Shown here piece after piece: positions 28,073 through 37,465 of a stretch of 64,000 nucleotides of DNA (position 1 is its first letter; each line of letters starts with the position of its first letter). The stretch is from Iodobacter sp. BJB302 (GTDB lineage: Bacteria; Pseudomonadota; Gammaproteobacteria; Burkholderiales; Chitinibacteraceae), in NCBI RefSeq assembly GCF_002735645.1, contig NZ_PDZG01000011.1, positions 1 to 64,000 on the forward strand. Reading direction: 5' to 3'. Below the pieces are notes generated by a model. It saw only the letters and a program-made list of their open reading frames with translations. It was not told the origin of the DNA and made no database searches. Made by a program: the position numbers and the translations under genes.

Positions 28073-28965
28073 GCGCAATTGTTTTTGAATCGGTAGCCAA
28101 GCAATTCGGCGATTTTCATGCACTAAAAGGCGTGAGCTTTACGGTAGAGCAGGGTGATTTTTTTGCCCTGCTGGGCCCCAACGGGGCTGGTAAAACCACG
28201 CTGATCTCTGCCCTGGCAGGCTTATCCCGGCCCACATCCGGGCATATTTCTGTGATGGGTTTTGATGTTCAGAAAGACTACCGCGAAGCCCGCCGTGCAG
28301 TAGGCATTGTTCCGCAAGAGCTGGTCTTTGATCCCTTTTTTACCGTACGCGAAACGCTGACATTCCAATCCGGCTATTTCGGCCTGCGCAATAATGGCGA
28401 CTGGATTGACGAGATTCTCACCAACCTGGGCCTCACCGACAAAGCCAACACCAATATGCGGGCCTTATCCGGCGGCATGAAGCGCCGTGTGATGGTGGCG
28501 CAAGCCCTGGTGCACCGCCCGCCCGTCATCGTACTGGATGAGCCCACCGCAGGTGTGGACGTAGAGCTGCGCAAAACACTGTGGGATTTTATCCGCCGCC
28601 TTAATAGTGACGGCCACACCATTGTGCTGACGACACATTATCTGGAAGAAGCCGAAACGCTGTGCAACCGCATCGCCATGCTTAAAAAAGGCGAGCTGAT
28701 TTCCCTTGAAAACAAAGACACGCTGATGAGCCGCGGTGCGGCGCGTGAATTGTTTATTAAAATCAAACCTGCCGTACTGCCAGCATCCCTTGCCCCTCTG
28801 CTGATTTGCGAACGTGACAACGGCTTTGAGCTCAAACTTGCAGACTGCAAAGATCTGGAAGCCATCCTCACCGAGCTCAGAAATAACTCGGTTCAGCTCA
28901 GAGATATCGAAGTAGGCAAGGCCGATCTGGAAACGATTTTTGTCGACATGATGTCTGGCAGCTAA
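28069..28965 (+). CDS. ABC-2-type exporter ATPase (YadG-like)
   Basis: The 298-residue ATPase has Walker A GPNGAGKTT, signature LSGGMKRR, Walker B VIVLDEPTAGVD and the switch region VLTTHYLEEAE. A C-terminal ~70-residue extension is typical of ABC-2 exporters. It starts at TTG 28069, overlapping the mlaA stop (TTGA), so it is coupled to mlaA. It pairs with the next permease gene. The substrate is unknown. Confidence 0.85.
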   Translation: MSAIVFESVAKQFGDFHALKGVSFTVEQGDFFALLGPNGAGKTTLISALAGLSRPTSGHISVMGFDVQKDYREARRAVGIVPQELVFDPFFTVRETLTFQSGYFGLRNNGDWIDEILTNLGLTDKANTNMRALSGGMKRRVMVAQALVHRPPVIVLDEPTAGVDVELRKTLWDFIRRLNSDGHTIVLTTHYLEEAETLCNRIAMLKKGELISLENKDTLMSRGAARELFIKIKPAVLPASLAPLLICERDNGFELKLADCKDLEAILTELRNNSVQLRDIEVGKADLETIFVDMMSGS

Positions 28966-29016
28966 TTCGCCACCAGCACATCACTGCCCACACACCCTCT
29001 GCGACAAGAAGACACT

Positions 29017-29772
29017 ATGCAAGGTTTTTACACGCTGTTTTACAAAGAAGTACTGCGCTTTTGGAAAGTTGCTTTTCAAACCGTAGCAGCGCCTGTGCTC
29101 ACTGCGCTGATGTACCTGCTGATTTTTGCCCATGTGCTCGACAGCCATGTAGAGCCCTATCCCGGCGTGCAATACACCGCGTTTCTGATTCCGGGCCTTG
29201 TAATGATGTCGGTGCTGCAAAACAGCTTTGCCAATTCATCCTCCAGTCTGATTCAGTCAAAAGTAACCGGCAGCCTGATTTTTGCCCTTTTGCCACCGCT
29301 TTCACATATGGAGTTTTTCCTTGCCTATATGCTGGCAGCCATGGTGCGCGGGCTTGTTGTGGGTGCAGGTGTTTTAGTCGTCACCATGTGGTTTAACTTG
29401 CCGGCTTTTGCCCATCCGCTGTGGATTTTAGTTTTTGCGCTGACCAGCTCGGCACTGATGGCAGCCCTGGGCATCCTGGCGGGCATCTGGGCAGAAAAAT
29501 ATGATCAGCTGGCTGCATTTCAAAATTTTCTGATTATGCCGTTGACGTTTTTATCCGGCGTGTTCTATTCCATTCACAGCCTGCCTGCCTTCTGGCAGGG
29601 CGTATCGGCCTGGAACCCAATTTTTTATATGATTGACGGTTTTCGCTACGGCTTTTTTGGCGTAAGCGATGTATCGCCATGGCATGCTTTAGCCGTAGCA
29701 GCGCTTTCTTTAGTGATCGTTGGCAGCGCTGCCTATGCATTGATTAAATCTGGTTACAAATTAAGGCAATAA
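29017..29772 (+). CDS. ABC-2-type exporter permease (YadH-like)
   Basis: The 251-residue permease has six predicted membrane helices and the ABC-2 C-terminal motif (MPLTFLSGVFYSIHSLP, then WNPIFYMIDGFRYGFFG). It forms an exporter with the ATPase 51 bases upstream. The substrate is not evident; location inside an envelope-lipid operon suggests, but does not show, an envelope role. Confidence 0.85.
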   Translation: MQGFYTLFYKEVLRFWKVAFQTVAAPVLTALMYLLIFAHVLDSHVEPYPGVQYTAFLIPGLVMMSVLQNSFANSSSSLIQSKVTGSLIFALLPPLSHMEFFLAYMLAAMVRGLVVGAGVLVVTMWFNLPAFAHPLWILVFALTSSALMAALGILAGIWAEKYDQLAAFQNFLIMPLTFLSGVFYSIHSLPAFWQGVSAWNPIFYMIDGFRYGFFGVSDVSPWHALAVAALSLVIVGSAAYALIKSGYKLRQ

Positions 29773-29776
29773 CCCC

Positions 29777-30018
29777 ATGACTCCCGAATCAGTACAAGCC
29801 TTGCTTACCGACCGCCTCAGCGCCACTGCGGTTGAAGTAACAGGCGATGGTCATCATTTTTATGCGCGTATCGCATCCCCCCGCTTTGAAGGCCTTGGTC
29901 TTCTCGCCCGTCACCGTTTAGTAAAAGACGCGGTTAAACCAGAGATTGATTCGGGCGAATTACACGCCCTGTCGCTGGAAAAAACGCTCACGCCAGCCGA
30001 ATGGGCAGAGCGTGTAGT

Positions 30019-30022
<4 letters not shown>
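29777..30022 (+). CDS. BolA-family protein (IbaG/YrbA-like)
   Basis: The 81-residue protein has the BolA fold, with the HHFYARIASPRFEGLGLLAR core including the conserved His and the RHRLVKDAV helix. The family partners with monothiol glutaredoxins in iron-sulfur handling. A BolA gene just before murA is a conserved order in beta- and gammaproteobacteria, where it is called ibaG/yrbA. Its stop overlaps the next GTG start. Confidence 0.88.
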
Positions 30023-31466
<1,444 letters not shown>

Positions 31467-31628
31467 GTAAAACCGGGCTCGCATAAGCTGCCAGGGTGAG
31501 AAAACCCGCCCTGGCGGGCTTAAACGCTCAGGCTGCTTTGCAAAAATACTTTTTCCTGGCCGCTTTGCGTAAGCAGACAGATTAGGGTAAAACCTAGCCT
31601 GCACATACACCGACCCTGGGACATTACC

Positions 31629-32033
31629 ATGCTGATTTTCAATCCCAAACCTGCCCCGGAAGAACAAGACAATAAGCCACGCCTGCCTTCACAAAATGAA
31701 AAAGGCGCAGCCGCTTTAGCCCATCTTGCAGGCGTATTCTGGCTCCCCATCCTGCCGATGGCGGTACTGGCCCTGATGATCCCCCTGATCGTGCTGCAAT
31801 TTGCCCGTGTGCATTCTGACTATGTAGAGCAACACGCTATCAGCGCATGTAATTTTCAGCTGCTGATGGGCTGCCTGTACGCCCTTGCGATGCTGGCTGG
31901 CTTTATTGTGCACAGCCCGCTGCCACTTTGGTGGATTGCCATTGGCTCAGCTATTTTTGCCCTGTGGGAAGGCGCAAAAGCCATCAACGGCTGGCCATCA
32001 AAATACCCTGTCAGCCTGAAATTATTTAAGTAA
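31629..32033 (+). CDS. DUF4870 small membrane protein
   Basis: The 134-residue protein has a polar N-terminal ~30 residues and three or four membrane segments (AAALAHLAGVFWLPILPMAV, then YALAMLAGFIVH, then WWIAIGSAIFALW). The AHLAGVF...VHSDYVEQHA pattern matches DUF4870/Tic20-like proteins. Function is unknown. It stands between murA and hisG with its own ~160-base upstream gap. Confidence 0.75.
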   Translation: MLIFNPKPAPEEQDNKPRLPSQNEKGAAALAHLAGVFWLPILPMAVLALMIPLIVLQFARVHSDYVEQHAISACNFQLLMGCLYALAMLAGFIVHSPLPLWWIAIGSAIFALWEGAKAINGWPSKYPVSLKLFK

Positions 32034-32047
32034 TCCAATAAACGCCC

Positions 32048-32152
32048 GCACGCCCCCCGCCACAGAGATTTAATCTCTGAAACACGGGCTGGCGTGCTGC
32101 ACGGGCAAAAATATGCAGTATCTGCGGCCTGTTCTCTGGCCTTCAGCCAGAG
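32048..32152 (+). promoter_or_regulatory. Stem-loops in the hisG leader
   Basis: gcacgcc (32048-32054) pairs with ggcgtgc (32091-32097) and encloses a second stem, cagagatt (32063-32070) with aatctctg (32072-32079). ctctggc (32134-32140) pairs with gccagag (32146-32152). No His-codon-rich leader peptide is visible, so histidine attenuation of the enteric type is not supported. The stems may be a weak terminator for the DUF4870 gene or part of the hisG leader. Confidence 0.35.
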
Positions 32153-32199
32153 AGGCTGATTGCAATACCATTGCCACATTAAATCTACCGGACGTATTT

Positions 32200-32850
32200 A
32201 TGATCACCATCGCGCTATCCAAAGGTCGTATCTTCGAAGAAACGCTGCCCTTACTGGCCGCGGCTGGAATTGTCCCTTCTGAAGCGCCAGAATCCAGCCG
32301 CAAGCTGATTATTGGCACCAATATGGAAGACGTCCGGCTGATTATCGTGCGCGCCACCGATGTGCCCACCTATGTGCAATACGGCGCGGCGGATCTGGGG
32401 ATTGCAGGTAAAGACGTGCTGCTGGAACACGGCGGCGCTGGCCTTTATCTGCCCTTGGACTTAGATATCGCCAAATGCCGGCTGATGGTGGCCGTGCAAA
32501 ATGGTTTTGATTACGAAGGCGCGGTAAAACAAGGCGCCCGTTTACGCATCGCCACCAAATACACCGAATGCGCCCGCGAACACTTTGCCAATAAGGGCGT
32601 ACACGTCGATTTAATCAAGCTCTACGGCTCTATGGAGCTGGCCCCGCTGGTTGGCCTTGCCGATGCCATCGTCGACCTCGTATCCACAGGCAGTACGCTC
32701 AAAGCCAATAATCTGGTGGCCGTAGAAGACATCCGCGAAATCAGCTCCCGCCTCGTGGTAAACCAGGCCGCGCTGAAGCTTAAACACAACAAGCTGCAGC
32801 CGATTATTGATGCGTTTGCTGCAACTGTAGCGGCAAGGCAAGCGGCCTAA
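32200..32850 (+). CDS. hisG: ATP phosphoribosyltransferase catalytic subunit, short form
   Basis: HisG joins ATP and PRPP, the first and feedback-regulated step of histidine synthesis. The 216-residue length and [19 protein letters not shown] start define the short form, which lacks the C-terminal regulatory domain. Short HisG normally needs HisZ, which is not in this window. [17 protein letters not shown] is the PRPP-binding region. In related genomes hisD follows; here a repeat copy and about 12 kb of other genes follow. Confidence 0.95.
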   Translation: MITIALSKGRIFEETLPLLAAAGIVPSEAPESSRKLIIGTNMEDVRLIIVRATDVPTYVQYGAADLGIAGKDVLLEHGGAGLYLPLDLDIAKCRLMVAVQNGFDYEGAVKQGARLRIATKYTECAREHFANKGVHVDLIKLYGSMELAPLVGLADAIVDLVSTGSTLKANNLVAVEDIREISSRLVVNQAALKLKHNKLQPIIDAFAATVAARQAA

Positions 32851-32884
32851 GCGTAGGGCGTAAAGCAGGACCAAGCCTAAATAC

Positions 32885-33201
32885 GCTAAGCCCTTTATTT
32901 TTTCACCAGCAAACAATGAAAAAACTTAATGGCTGCGCTCTTTGCATGGGGCTTAAAAAAGTCCCCTTGAAACACGCCGTAGCGAGGAACAAGCGGGGCG
33001 GGGTTTCGGCCAGGGAGCGAGGAACGAGCCAATCCCGCCCGCCGCCGACTCGATTGTCCGCAGCGTAGGGGCCTTCGTGTTTCGTGGGGTCGCCTTCTTT
33101 GCTTACTTTCTTGGCGAAGCAAGAAAGTGAGTCCCCGCGGGGATTCCGCACCTAAACACTGTGCCGAAGGCACTAAAAAGATTTTTTTAACTTTGCTTAG
33201 C
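32885..33201 (+). repeat. Dispersed ~300-bp structured repeat, copy B
   Basis: This copy is close to copy A in order and content. The long hairpin at 33102-33131 has a 12-bp stem with one G-T pair (cttactttcttg/caagaaagtgag) and loop gcgaag. The gtgccgaaggcac hairpin is at 33161-33173. The ends gctaag (32885) and tttgcttagc (33192-33201) are short inverted repeats, as in copy A. It starts 34 bases after the hisG stop, at the point where the histidine cluster is interrupted. Confidence 0.85.
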
Positions 33202-33471
33202 GCACGTGGGGTGCTACCCGCGAGCAAAGCTGAAAAAAATATGGGCTTACCTGCCCTGCGATGATTCAATACCTGTAATGCGCTCTCGGTGCGCAACGAC
33301 TTCGTCGTTGTACACCCTATAAACGGTGCACCCTATAAACCAATTAGATATAAATATACCAAACCCATTAATTCCACTTTCTCATAATCAAAGCAATTCA
33401 TTAATTCCACACTCAAAAATATGCCCTCCGCATTCAATTACTATTAATGTTAATTAATCAGACAATTATGG

Positions 33472-33499
33472 TTGACATTAATTACCTGATCAGTAAAAT
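33472..33499 (+). promoter_or_regulatory. Candidate sigma-70 promoter of the Mg2+ transport genes
   Basis: TTGACA (33472-33477), a 16-base spacer and TAAAAT (33494-33499) lie in AT-rich DNA upstream of the MgtC-like gene. It would give a 5' leader of about 250 bases. No enteric-type PhoP box (two GTTTA half sites) was found. Confidence 0.5.
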
Positions 33500-33754
33500 G
33501 CCCTGCATATTAACTATCTAAGAGGCTGTCTGTGGACAACGACGGATGTAATCGATCTGTGTTGGTAACCGCGGTATAGCAGGATAAAGTAGATTCAATC
33601 TGCCATATCCTGCTACGCAGGGTGTGGTGTCTTTGTGCCCCCACTCATCTAACCATTACATAACAATCGGCATCTGCTGCGTATTGTTATGCCTGTGGCT
33701 GGGTTTCATCCTTATTGATATCAATCGTCCTCCCTTTATTTTTCGGAGGCTGAA
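33500..33754 (+). promoter_or_regulatory. Long structured 5' leader before the MgtC-like gene
   Basis: Two strong hairpins are visible: tagcaggata (33577-33586) with tatcctgcta (33606-33615), 10 bp perfect, and cataacaat (33659-33667) with attgttatg (33683-33691), 9 bp perfect. A good ribosome-binding site (cggaggc) precedes ATG 33755. A leader of this length and structure before Mg2+ transport genes could sense Mg2+. It does not match the M-box or yybP-ykoY patterns that I know. Confidence 0.45.
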
Positions 33755-33767
33755 ATGCACTTTCTAA
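33624..33767 (+). CDS. Possible small membrane peptide (speculative)
   Basis: An open frame from GTG 33624 (or 33627) encodes 47 residues with one hydrophobic helix (YITIGICCVLLCLWLGFILI) and a basic tail (NRPPFIFRR). It stops 13 bases into the next gene. It lies in the structured leader, where codon-driven signals are hard to separate from RNA structure, and has only a modest ribosome-binding site (gcaggg). It is too short and too poorly supported to count as a gene without expression evidence. Confidence 0.2.
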   Translation: MVSLCPHSSNHYITIGICCVLLCLWLGFILIDINRPPFIFRRLKCTF

Positions 33768-34090
33768 AACGACTTATCATCGCCATACGGGGTACGCATG
33801 CCCGTGAGATTCATCAATCACAGTATTTTTTAAATATCAGCAGCTCTGAATCAACGATCAGCGATCTGCGCAAGATGCTGATTCACAAGCTAAATCTGCT
33901 TGGATTTCAGGCTCAGCAGCTAAAAATATTTCGTCAGCCCGAAGGCACATTCTGCCTGTCGGTGCTGCTTAATTTATCGGCTGACTTGCGCCAGAGCTTT
34001 ATCCAGATGGCCATAGGCTTAAGCCAGCATCAGGATGTACGCCGTATTCAGTGGGGATTAAGAAGTAATAAACCCCGCTTACGCAGCTAA
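33755..34090 (+). CDS. Small protein resembling the MgtC C-terminal (ACT-like) domain
   Basis: The 111-residue soluble protein has no membrane segment. About residues 25-105 show an ACT-like strand-helix-strand pattern (YFLNISSSESTISDLRKML, then LNLLGFQAQQLKIF, then DVRRIQWGLR). This resembles the cytoplasmic C-terminal domain of MgtC, without MgtC's membrane part. It lies upstream of mgtA in the same orientation, and mgtC and mgtA-type genes are commonly linked. A role in Mg2+ homeostasis is inferred from context; similarity is distant. Confidence 0.5.
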   Translation: MHFLKRLIIAIRGTHAREIHQSQYFLNISSSESTISDLRKMLIHKLNLLGFQAQQLKIFRQPEGTFCLSVLLNLSADLRQSFIQMAIGLSQHQDVRRIQWGLRSNKPRLRS

Positions 34091-34122
34091 AGATGCCAGG
34101 TATATATTTAATTATTTAACAG

Positions 34123-34144
34123 GCTCTGCTTAATTAAGCAGAGC
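34123..34144 (+). other. Perfect 22-bp palindrome between the MgtC-like gene and mgtA
   Basis: gctctgctt and aagcagagc flank aatt, giving a perfect palindrome. It is followed by AT-rich sequence without a clean T run. It may be a weak terminator or attenuator after the small gene, or a protein-binding site. Confidence 0.5.
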
Positions 34145-34243
34145 TTATAAATAAAATTATTCATTTTAAATATGAAAGGTATCTGCTCGCCTTAAACATT
34201 TTAAATTCATAATTATCATTTAAATCAAACAGGACATAAAAAA

Positions 34244-34360
34244 ATGCCAGACGAACCGATATTGCCCGCTGAATTGCTATTAAGTTATTCAGCGGGCCAA
34301 TTAAATCTATTCCTTTTATTTCAGCGCCCTGCCAGCGCGAAAGGGGATCGCTTTGCCTGA
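34244..34360 (+). CDS. Candidate mgtA leader peptide (MgtL-like, 38 codons)
   Basis: ATG 34244 follows aggac with about 9 bases spacing. The peptide begins MPDEPILPAELLL, a run with three prolines and three acidic residues in the first ten codons, and ends at TGA 34358-34360, 47 bases before mgtA. In enterics, mgtA is preceded by the short acidic, Pro-rich leader peptide MgtL, whose faltering translation at low Mg2+ or low proline keeps mgtA transcription on. The position and N-terminal character match; the peptide is longer than MgtL. An 11-bp hairpin lies inside the frame. Confidence 0.5.
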   Translation: MPDEPILPAELLLSYSAGQLNLFLLFQRPASAKGDRFA

Positions 34361-34399
34361 ATAAATGCAATGCACCCTCCTGAGCCCTGGCGAACAGGA
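34264..34399 (+). promoter_or_regulatory. mgtA leader hairpins
   Basis: gcccgctgaat (34264-34274) pairs perfectly with attcagcgggc (34287-34297) within the leader ORF. tcctg (34378-34382) can pair with cagga (34395-34399), which would cover the mgtA ribosome-binding site. Ribosomes on the leader ORF would open the first hairpin. The arrangement fits translation-coupled control, but pairing of the second stem is short. Confidence 0.4.
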
Positions 34400-34407
34400 A
34401 AATACGT

Positions 34408-37074
34408 ATGACCCCTATCGATCAAACCGCCAGCCAGCAACCAAAAATCAATGCTCTCAGCGACGCTGCCGCAGCTGAGCGGCTCAAAACCAACGGCCTC
34501 AACGAGGTCGCACACGACAAACCGCCTCACGCCCTCGTTCAGCTTTATCTCGCCTTTAAAAATCCCTTTGTCATGGTGCTTTTAGTACTTGCCTTTATCA
34601 CCTACTTTACCGACGTGCAGTTTGCAGAAGCGGGAGAGCAAAGCTGGGTTGGGATTATGATCCTGACCACCATGGTGACTTTAAGCAGCTTATTACGCTT
34701 CTTTCAGGAATATCGCACCGGCAAATCAGCCGAAAAACTCAAATCCCTCGTCAGTAATACCGCAACGGTGCTGCGTAAACCTGCCAAAGGCCAGACCCGC
34801 AAGCTGGAAGTACCCATGAGCCAGGTCGTCGTCGGCGATATTGTCTGCCTGCAAGCGGGGGATATGATTCCGGCAGATATCGAGCTTTTAGAATCACGAG
34901 ATTTATTTGTCAGCCAGGCCGTATTAAGTGGTGAAGCGCTGCCGGTCGAGAAATACGACACGCTGGGTGACGTGGCTGAGAAATCCGCCCAAACGGCATC
35001 AAGCGAAGATGTGGTAGACAGAACAGAAAAATCGGCACTAGCCAGCATCAGTGATGAAAGCCTGCTTGATCGCAGTAATATCTGCTTTATGGGTACCAAT
35101 GTGGTGAGTGGCATTGCCACCGCCCGGGTAATTGCCACTGGCAACCATACTTACTTTGGCTCCTTGGCTAAAAATGTACTCAGCCATAAGCGTGTAGAAA
35201 CCAGTTTTGATCGCGGCGTAAGCAGCGTTTCATGGCTGCTGATTCGCTTTATGCTGGTGATGGTACCGCTGGTGTTCCTGATTAATGGCCTGACCAAGGG
35301 TGATTGGTTATCTGCGCTGACCTTTGCCATGGCCGTTGCCGTGGGTTTAACGCCAGAAATGCTGCCGATGATTGTTTCGGCCAACCTAGCCAAAGGCGCA
35401 ATCGCCATGGCGAGACGCAAAGTGGTGGTCAAGCGGCTTAATTCGGTACAAAACTTCGGCGCAATGGACGTGTTATGTACCGATAAAACCGGCACGCTGA
35501 CACAGGATAAAATCATTCTGGAACAGCATTTTAATTGCGATGGCGAGCTGGATGAGGGGATTTTGCATCTGGCCTGGCTCAATAGCGTGCATCAGAGCGG
35601 TATGAAGAATCTGATGGATATTGCAGTGATCGAGCGGGCTGCCGAGCTAAATAACCTGCCACTTGGCTACACCAAAATCGACGAACTACCCTTTGATTTT
35701 ATCCGCCGCCGCCTGACCGTTGTGCTGGAAAATCGCAAAGCTCAGCAGTTGATGATATCAAAAGGTGCGGTAGAAGAAATGCTCGCCGTATCCACCCATT
35801 TCCAGGATGGCGATGCCGTTCGCGAGCTGACACTGGCAGAGAAAATCCGCATCTTAAAACAAACGCAGGACTATAACGCTCAGGGTTTCCGCGTGTTGCT
35901 GGTTGCCAGTAAAGCCATCAGCTGCAATCAGAATCAGTACAAAGTGTCCGATGAAAAAGATCTGGTGGTGCGTGGATTTTTAACCTTTCTTGACCCGCCT
36001 AAAGCATCCGCTGCCCCAGCGATTAAAGCGCTGCAAGAATATGGCGTGGCCGTCAAAGTGCTGACGGGCGACAATCCAATTGTCACCAGCAAAGTCTGCC
36101 GTGATGTTGGCCTCAACCCCGGCACTCCGCTCTTAGGACCGGAAATCGAGCTCATGGACGATATCGAGCTGTGCCAGGCAGTAAGGGAATGCACGGTCTT
36201 TGCCAAGCTCACACCCATGCATAAATCACGCGTGGTGAAAGCCTTGCAAGCCAATGGCCACACTGTGGGCTTTTTGGGCGACGGGATTAACGATGCGCCC
36301 GCGCTGCGCGATGCCGATGTAGGGATTTCAGTTGATAGCGGGGCCGATATCGCCAAAGAAACTGCCGATATTATTCTGCTGGATAAAGACTTAATGGTGC
36401 TGGAAGAAGGCGTCATTAAAGGGCGGGAAACCTTCGGCAATATTCTGAAATATCTGAATATCACGGCCAGCTCTAATTTCGGCAATGTGTTCTCGGTGCT
36501 GGTCGCCTCGGCCTGGCTGCCCTGGGAGCCGATGCTGGCCATGCATTTGCTGATCCAAAACCTGATTTACGACATCTCCCAGCTGGTCTTGCCTTGGGAC
36601 AAAATGGATAAGGAGTTCCTGAAAAAACCACGCAAATGGGAAGCCGGTAATATCCGCCGCTTTATGGTTTGGCTGGGCCCAACTTCATCGGTGTTTGATA
36701 TCACCACCTACATCCTGATGTGGACGGTATTTGGTGCCGGAGCCGCGTATTACGCCGACGGCGGTGGCCAAAGCATTATGAATTCAGGCTGGTTTATTGT
36801 TGGCTTAGTATCGCAAACCTTGGTGGTGCATATGCTGCGCACCCGCAAGATTCCGTTTATCCAAAGCCGCGCCTCGCTCCCGGTGATGATCTCAACCGTG
36901 ATTGCCGTTGCTATCGGCTGCTGGCTGCCTTTCTCGCCACTGGCTGAATCCATCGGCTTTGTTTCGCTCGATTCATCCTACTGGTACTGGCTGGCCGCAA
37001 CGATGCTGGGCTATATGATGCTGGCACAACTGGTAAAAACCATCTACATCCGCCGTTATGGGGTGTGGTTTTAA
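34408..37074 (+). CDS. mgtA: Magnesium-translocating P-type ATPase MgtA
   Basis: The 888-residue P3B-type ATPase imports Mg2+ across the inner membrane. The phosphorylation motif DKTGTLTQDK has its Asp at about 359. TGDNP and GDGINDAPALRDADVGI mark the P domain. Membrane segments include the VGLTPEMLPMI helix (M4) typical of MgtA/MgtB. The N-terminus and length match the family. The gene has a 317-base upstream region with a candidate leader peptide and ends in a good terminator. Confidence 0.95.
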   Translation: MTPIDQTASQQPKINALSDAAAAERLKTNGLNEVAHDKPPHALVQLYLAFKNPFVMVLLVLAFITYFTDVQFAEAGEQSWVGIMILTTMVTLSSLLRFFQEYRTGKSAEKLKSLVSNTATVLRKPAKGQTRKLEVPMSQVVVGDIVCLQAGDMIPADIELLESRDLFVSQAVLSGEALPVEKYDTLGDVAEKSAQTASSEDVVDRTEKSALASISDESLLDRSNICFMGTNVVSGIATARVIATGNHTYFGSLAKNVLSHKRVETSFDRGVSSVSWLLIRFMLVMVPLVFLINGLTKGDWLSALTFAMAVAVGLTPEMLPMIVSANLAKGAIAMARRKVVVKRLNSVQNFGAMDVLCTDKTGTLTQDKIILEQHFNCDGELDEGILHLAWLNSVHQSGMKNLMDIAVIERAAELNNLPLGYTKIDELPFDFIRRRLTVVLENRKAQQLMISKGAVEEMLAVSTHFQDGDAVRELTLAEKIRILKQTQDYNAQGFRVLLVASKAISCNQNQYKVSDEKDLVVRGFLTFLDPPKASAAPAIKALQEYGVAVKVLTGDNPIVTSKVCRDVGLNPGTPLLGPEIELMDDIELCQAVRECTVFAKLTPMHKSRVVKALQANGHTVGFLGDGINDAPALRDADVGISVDSGADIAKETADIILLDKDLMVLEEGVIKGRETFGNILKYLNITASSNFGNVFSVLVASAWLPWEPMLAMHLLIQNLIYDISQLVLPWDKMDKEFLKKPRKWEAGNIRRFMVWLGPTSSVFDITTYILMWTVFGAGAAYYADGGGQSIMNSGWFIVGLVSQTLVVHMLRTRKIPFIQSRASLPVMISTVIAVAIGCWLPFSPLAESIGFVSLDSSYWYWLAATMLGYMMLAQLVKTIYIRRYGVWF

Positions 37075-37103
37075 AAATGTAAGCATTTCAGTTTAATCAC
37101 TTC

Positions 37104-37141
37104 ACGGCTTTAAAGGCATCCCCTTTGAAGCCGTTTTTTTT
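37104..37141 (+). terminator. Rho-independent terminator of mgtA
   Basis: acggctttaaagg and ccctttgaagccgt form a long stem with one interruption, followed by a T run. It starts about 30 bases after the mgtA stop. Confidence 0.85.
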
Positions 37142-37465
37142 ACCACTCAAAACAAGGCGCATTTTTACGAATGCAGCTCAAAAATTTAATCGAAGTTTTA
37201 AGCACTTGTTGTAAAAAAACAAAGAGATAACAAAGATTCAATCCTTTGAAACTGGCGCATTTATTAGCTTTTACAGGTGTTTTCGACTTTATATATGAAA
37301 ATTCTATAACATAATATGCTTATACCCTGACGCCATTGCAATGAATTTAGAAAGCTTTATGTATATTTACCAAGCCAGCATGGAAAATAAATCATAAAAA
37401 CCATGGGCTTGCACTATTTCTAATGACGTTTTATTTGATCAACACTAAAACAGGGGTAGTTATTC
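37142..37465 (+). promoter_or_regulatory. AT-rich region upstream of the PEP-CTERM gene
   Basis: These 324 bases hold no convincing gene or repeat. The DNA is AT-rich, with many TATAAT-like stretches (for example around 37290-37320), so no single promoter can be chosen. An accurately spaced sigma-54 site was not found. The gene's ATG at 37466 follows caggggtagttattc, with a gggg ribosome-binding site. Confidence 0.35.

Noticed and set aside
32034-32199. Histidine attenuator before hisG
   Set aside because: There are hairpins but no leader peptide with a run of His codons.
32895-33296. Minus-strand frames through the dispersed repeat copies (also 10275-10542, 42401-42628, 46263-46556)
   Set aside because: They share Arg/Pro-rich residues only because the repeat DNA is shared; frames and ends differ between copies, hairpins overlap them, and there is no consistent start or ribosome-binding site.
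33500-33754. M-box or yybP-ykoY riboswitch before the Mg2+ genes
   Set aside because: The conserved core sequences of these classes that I know are not present; only generic hairpins are seen.
35934-36542. 202-codon frame opposite mgtA
   Set aside because: It is antisense to conserved P-type ATPase motifs; Ser/Thr-rich composition is expected from the antisense of this gene.
37142-37465. Sigma-54 promoter before the PEP-CTERM gene
   Set aside because: The best GG...GC match (tggcgcatttattagc) has one base too many between the conserved dinucleotides.
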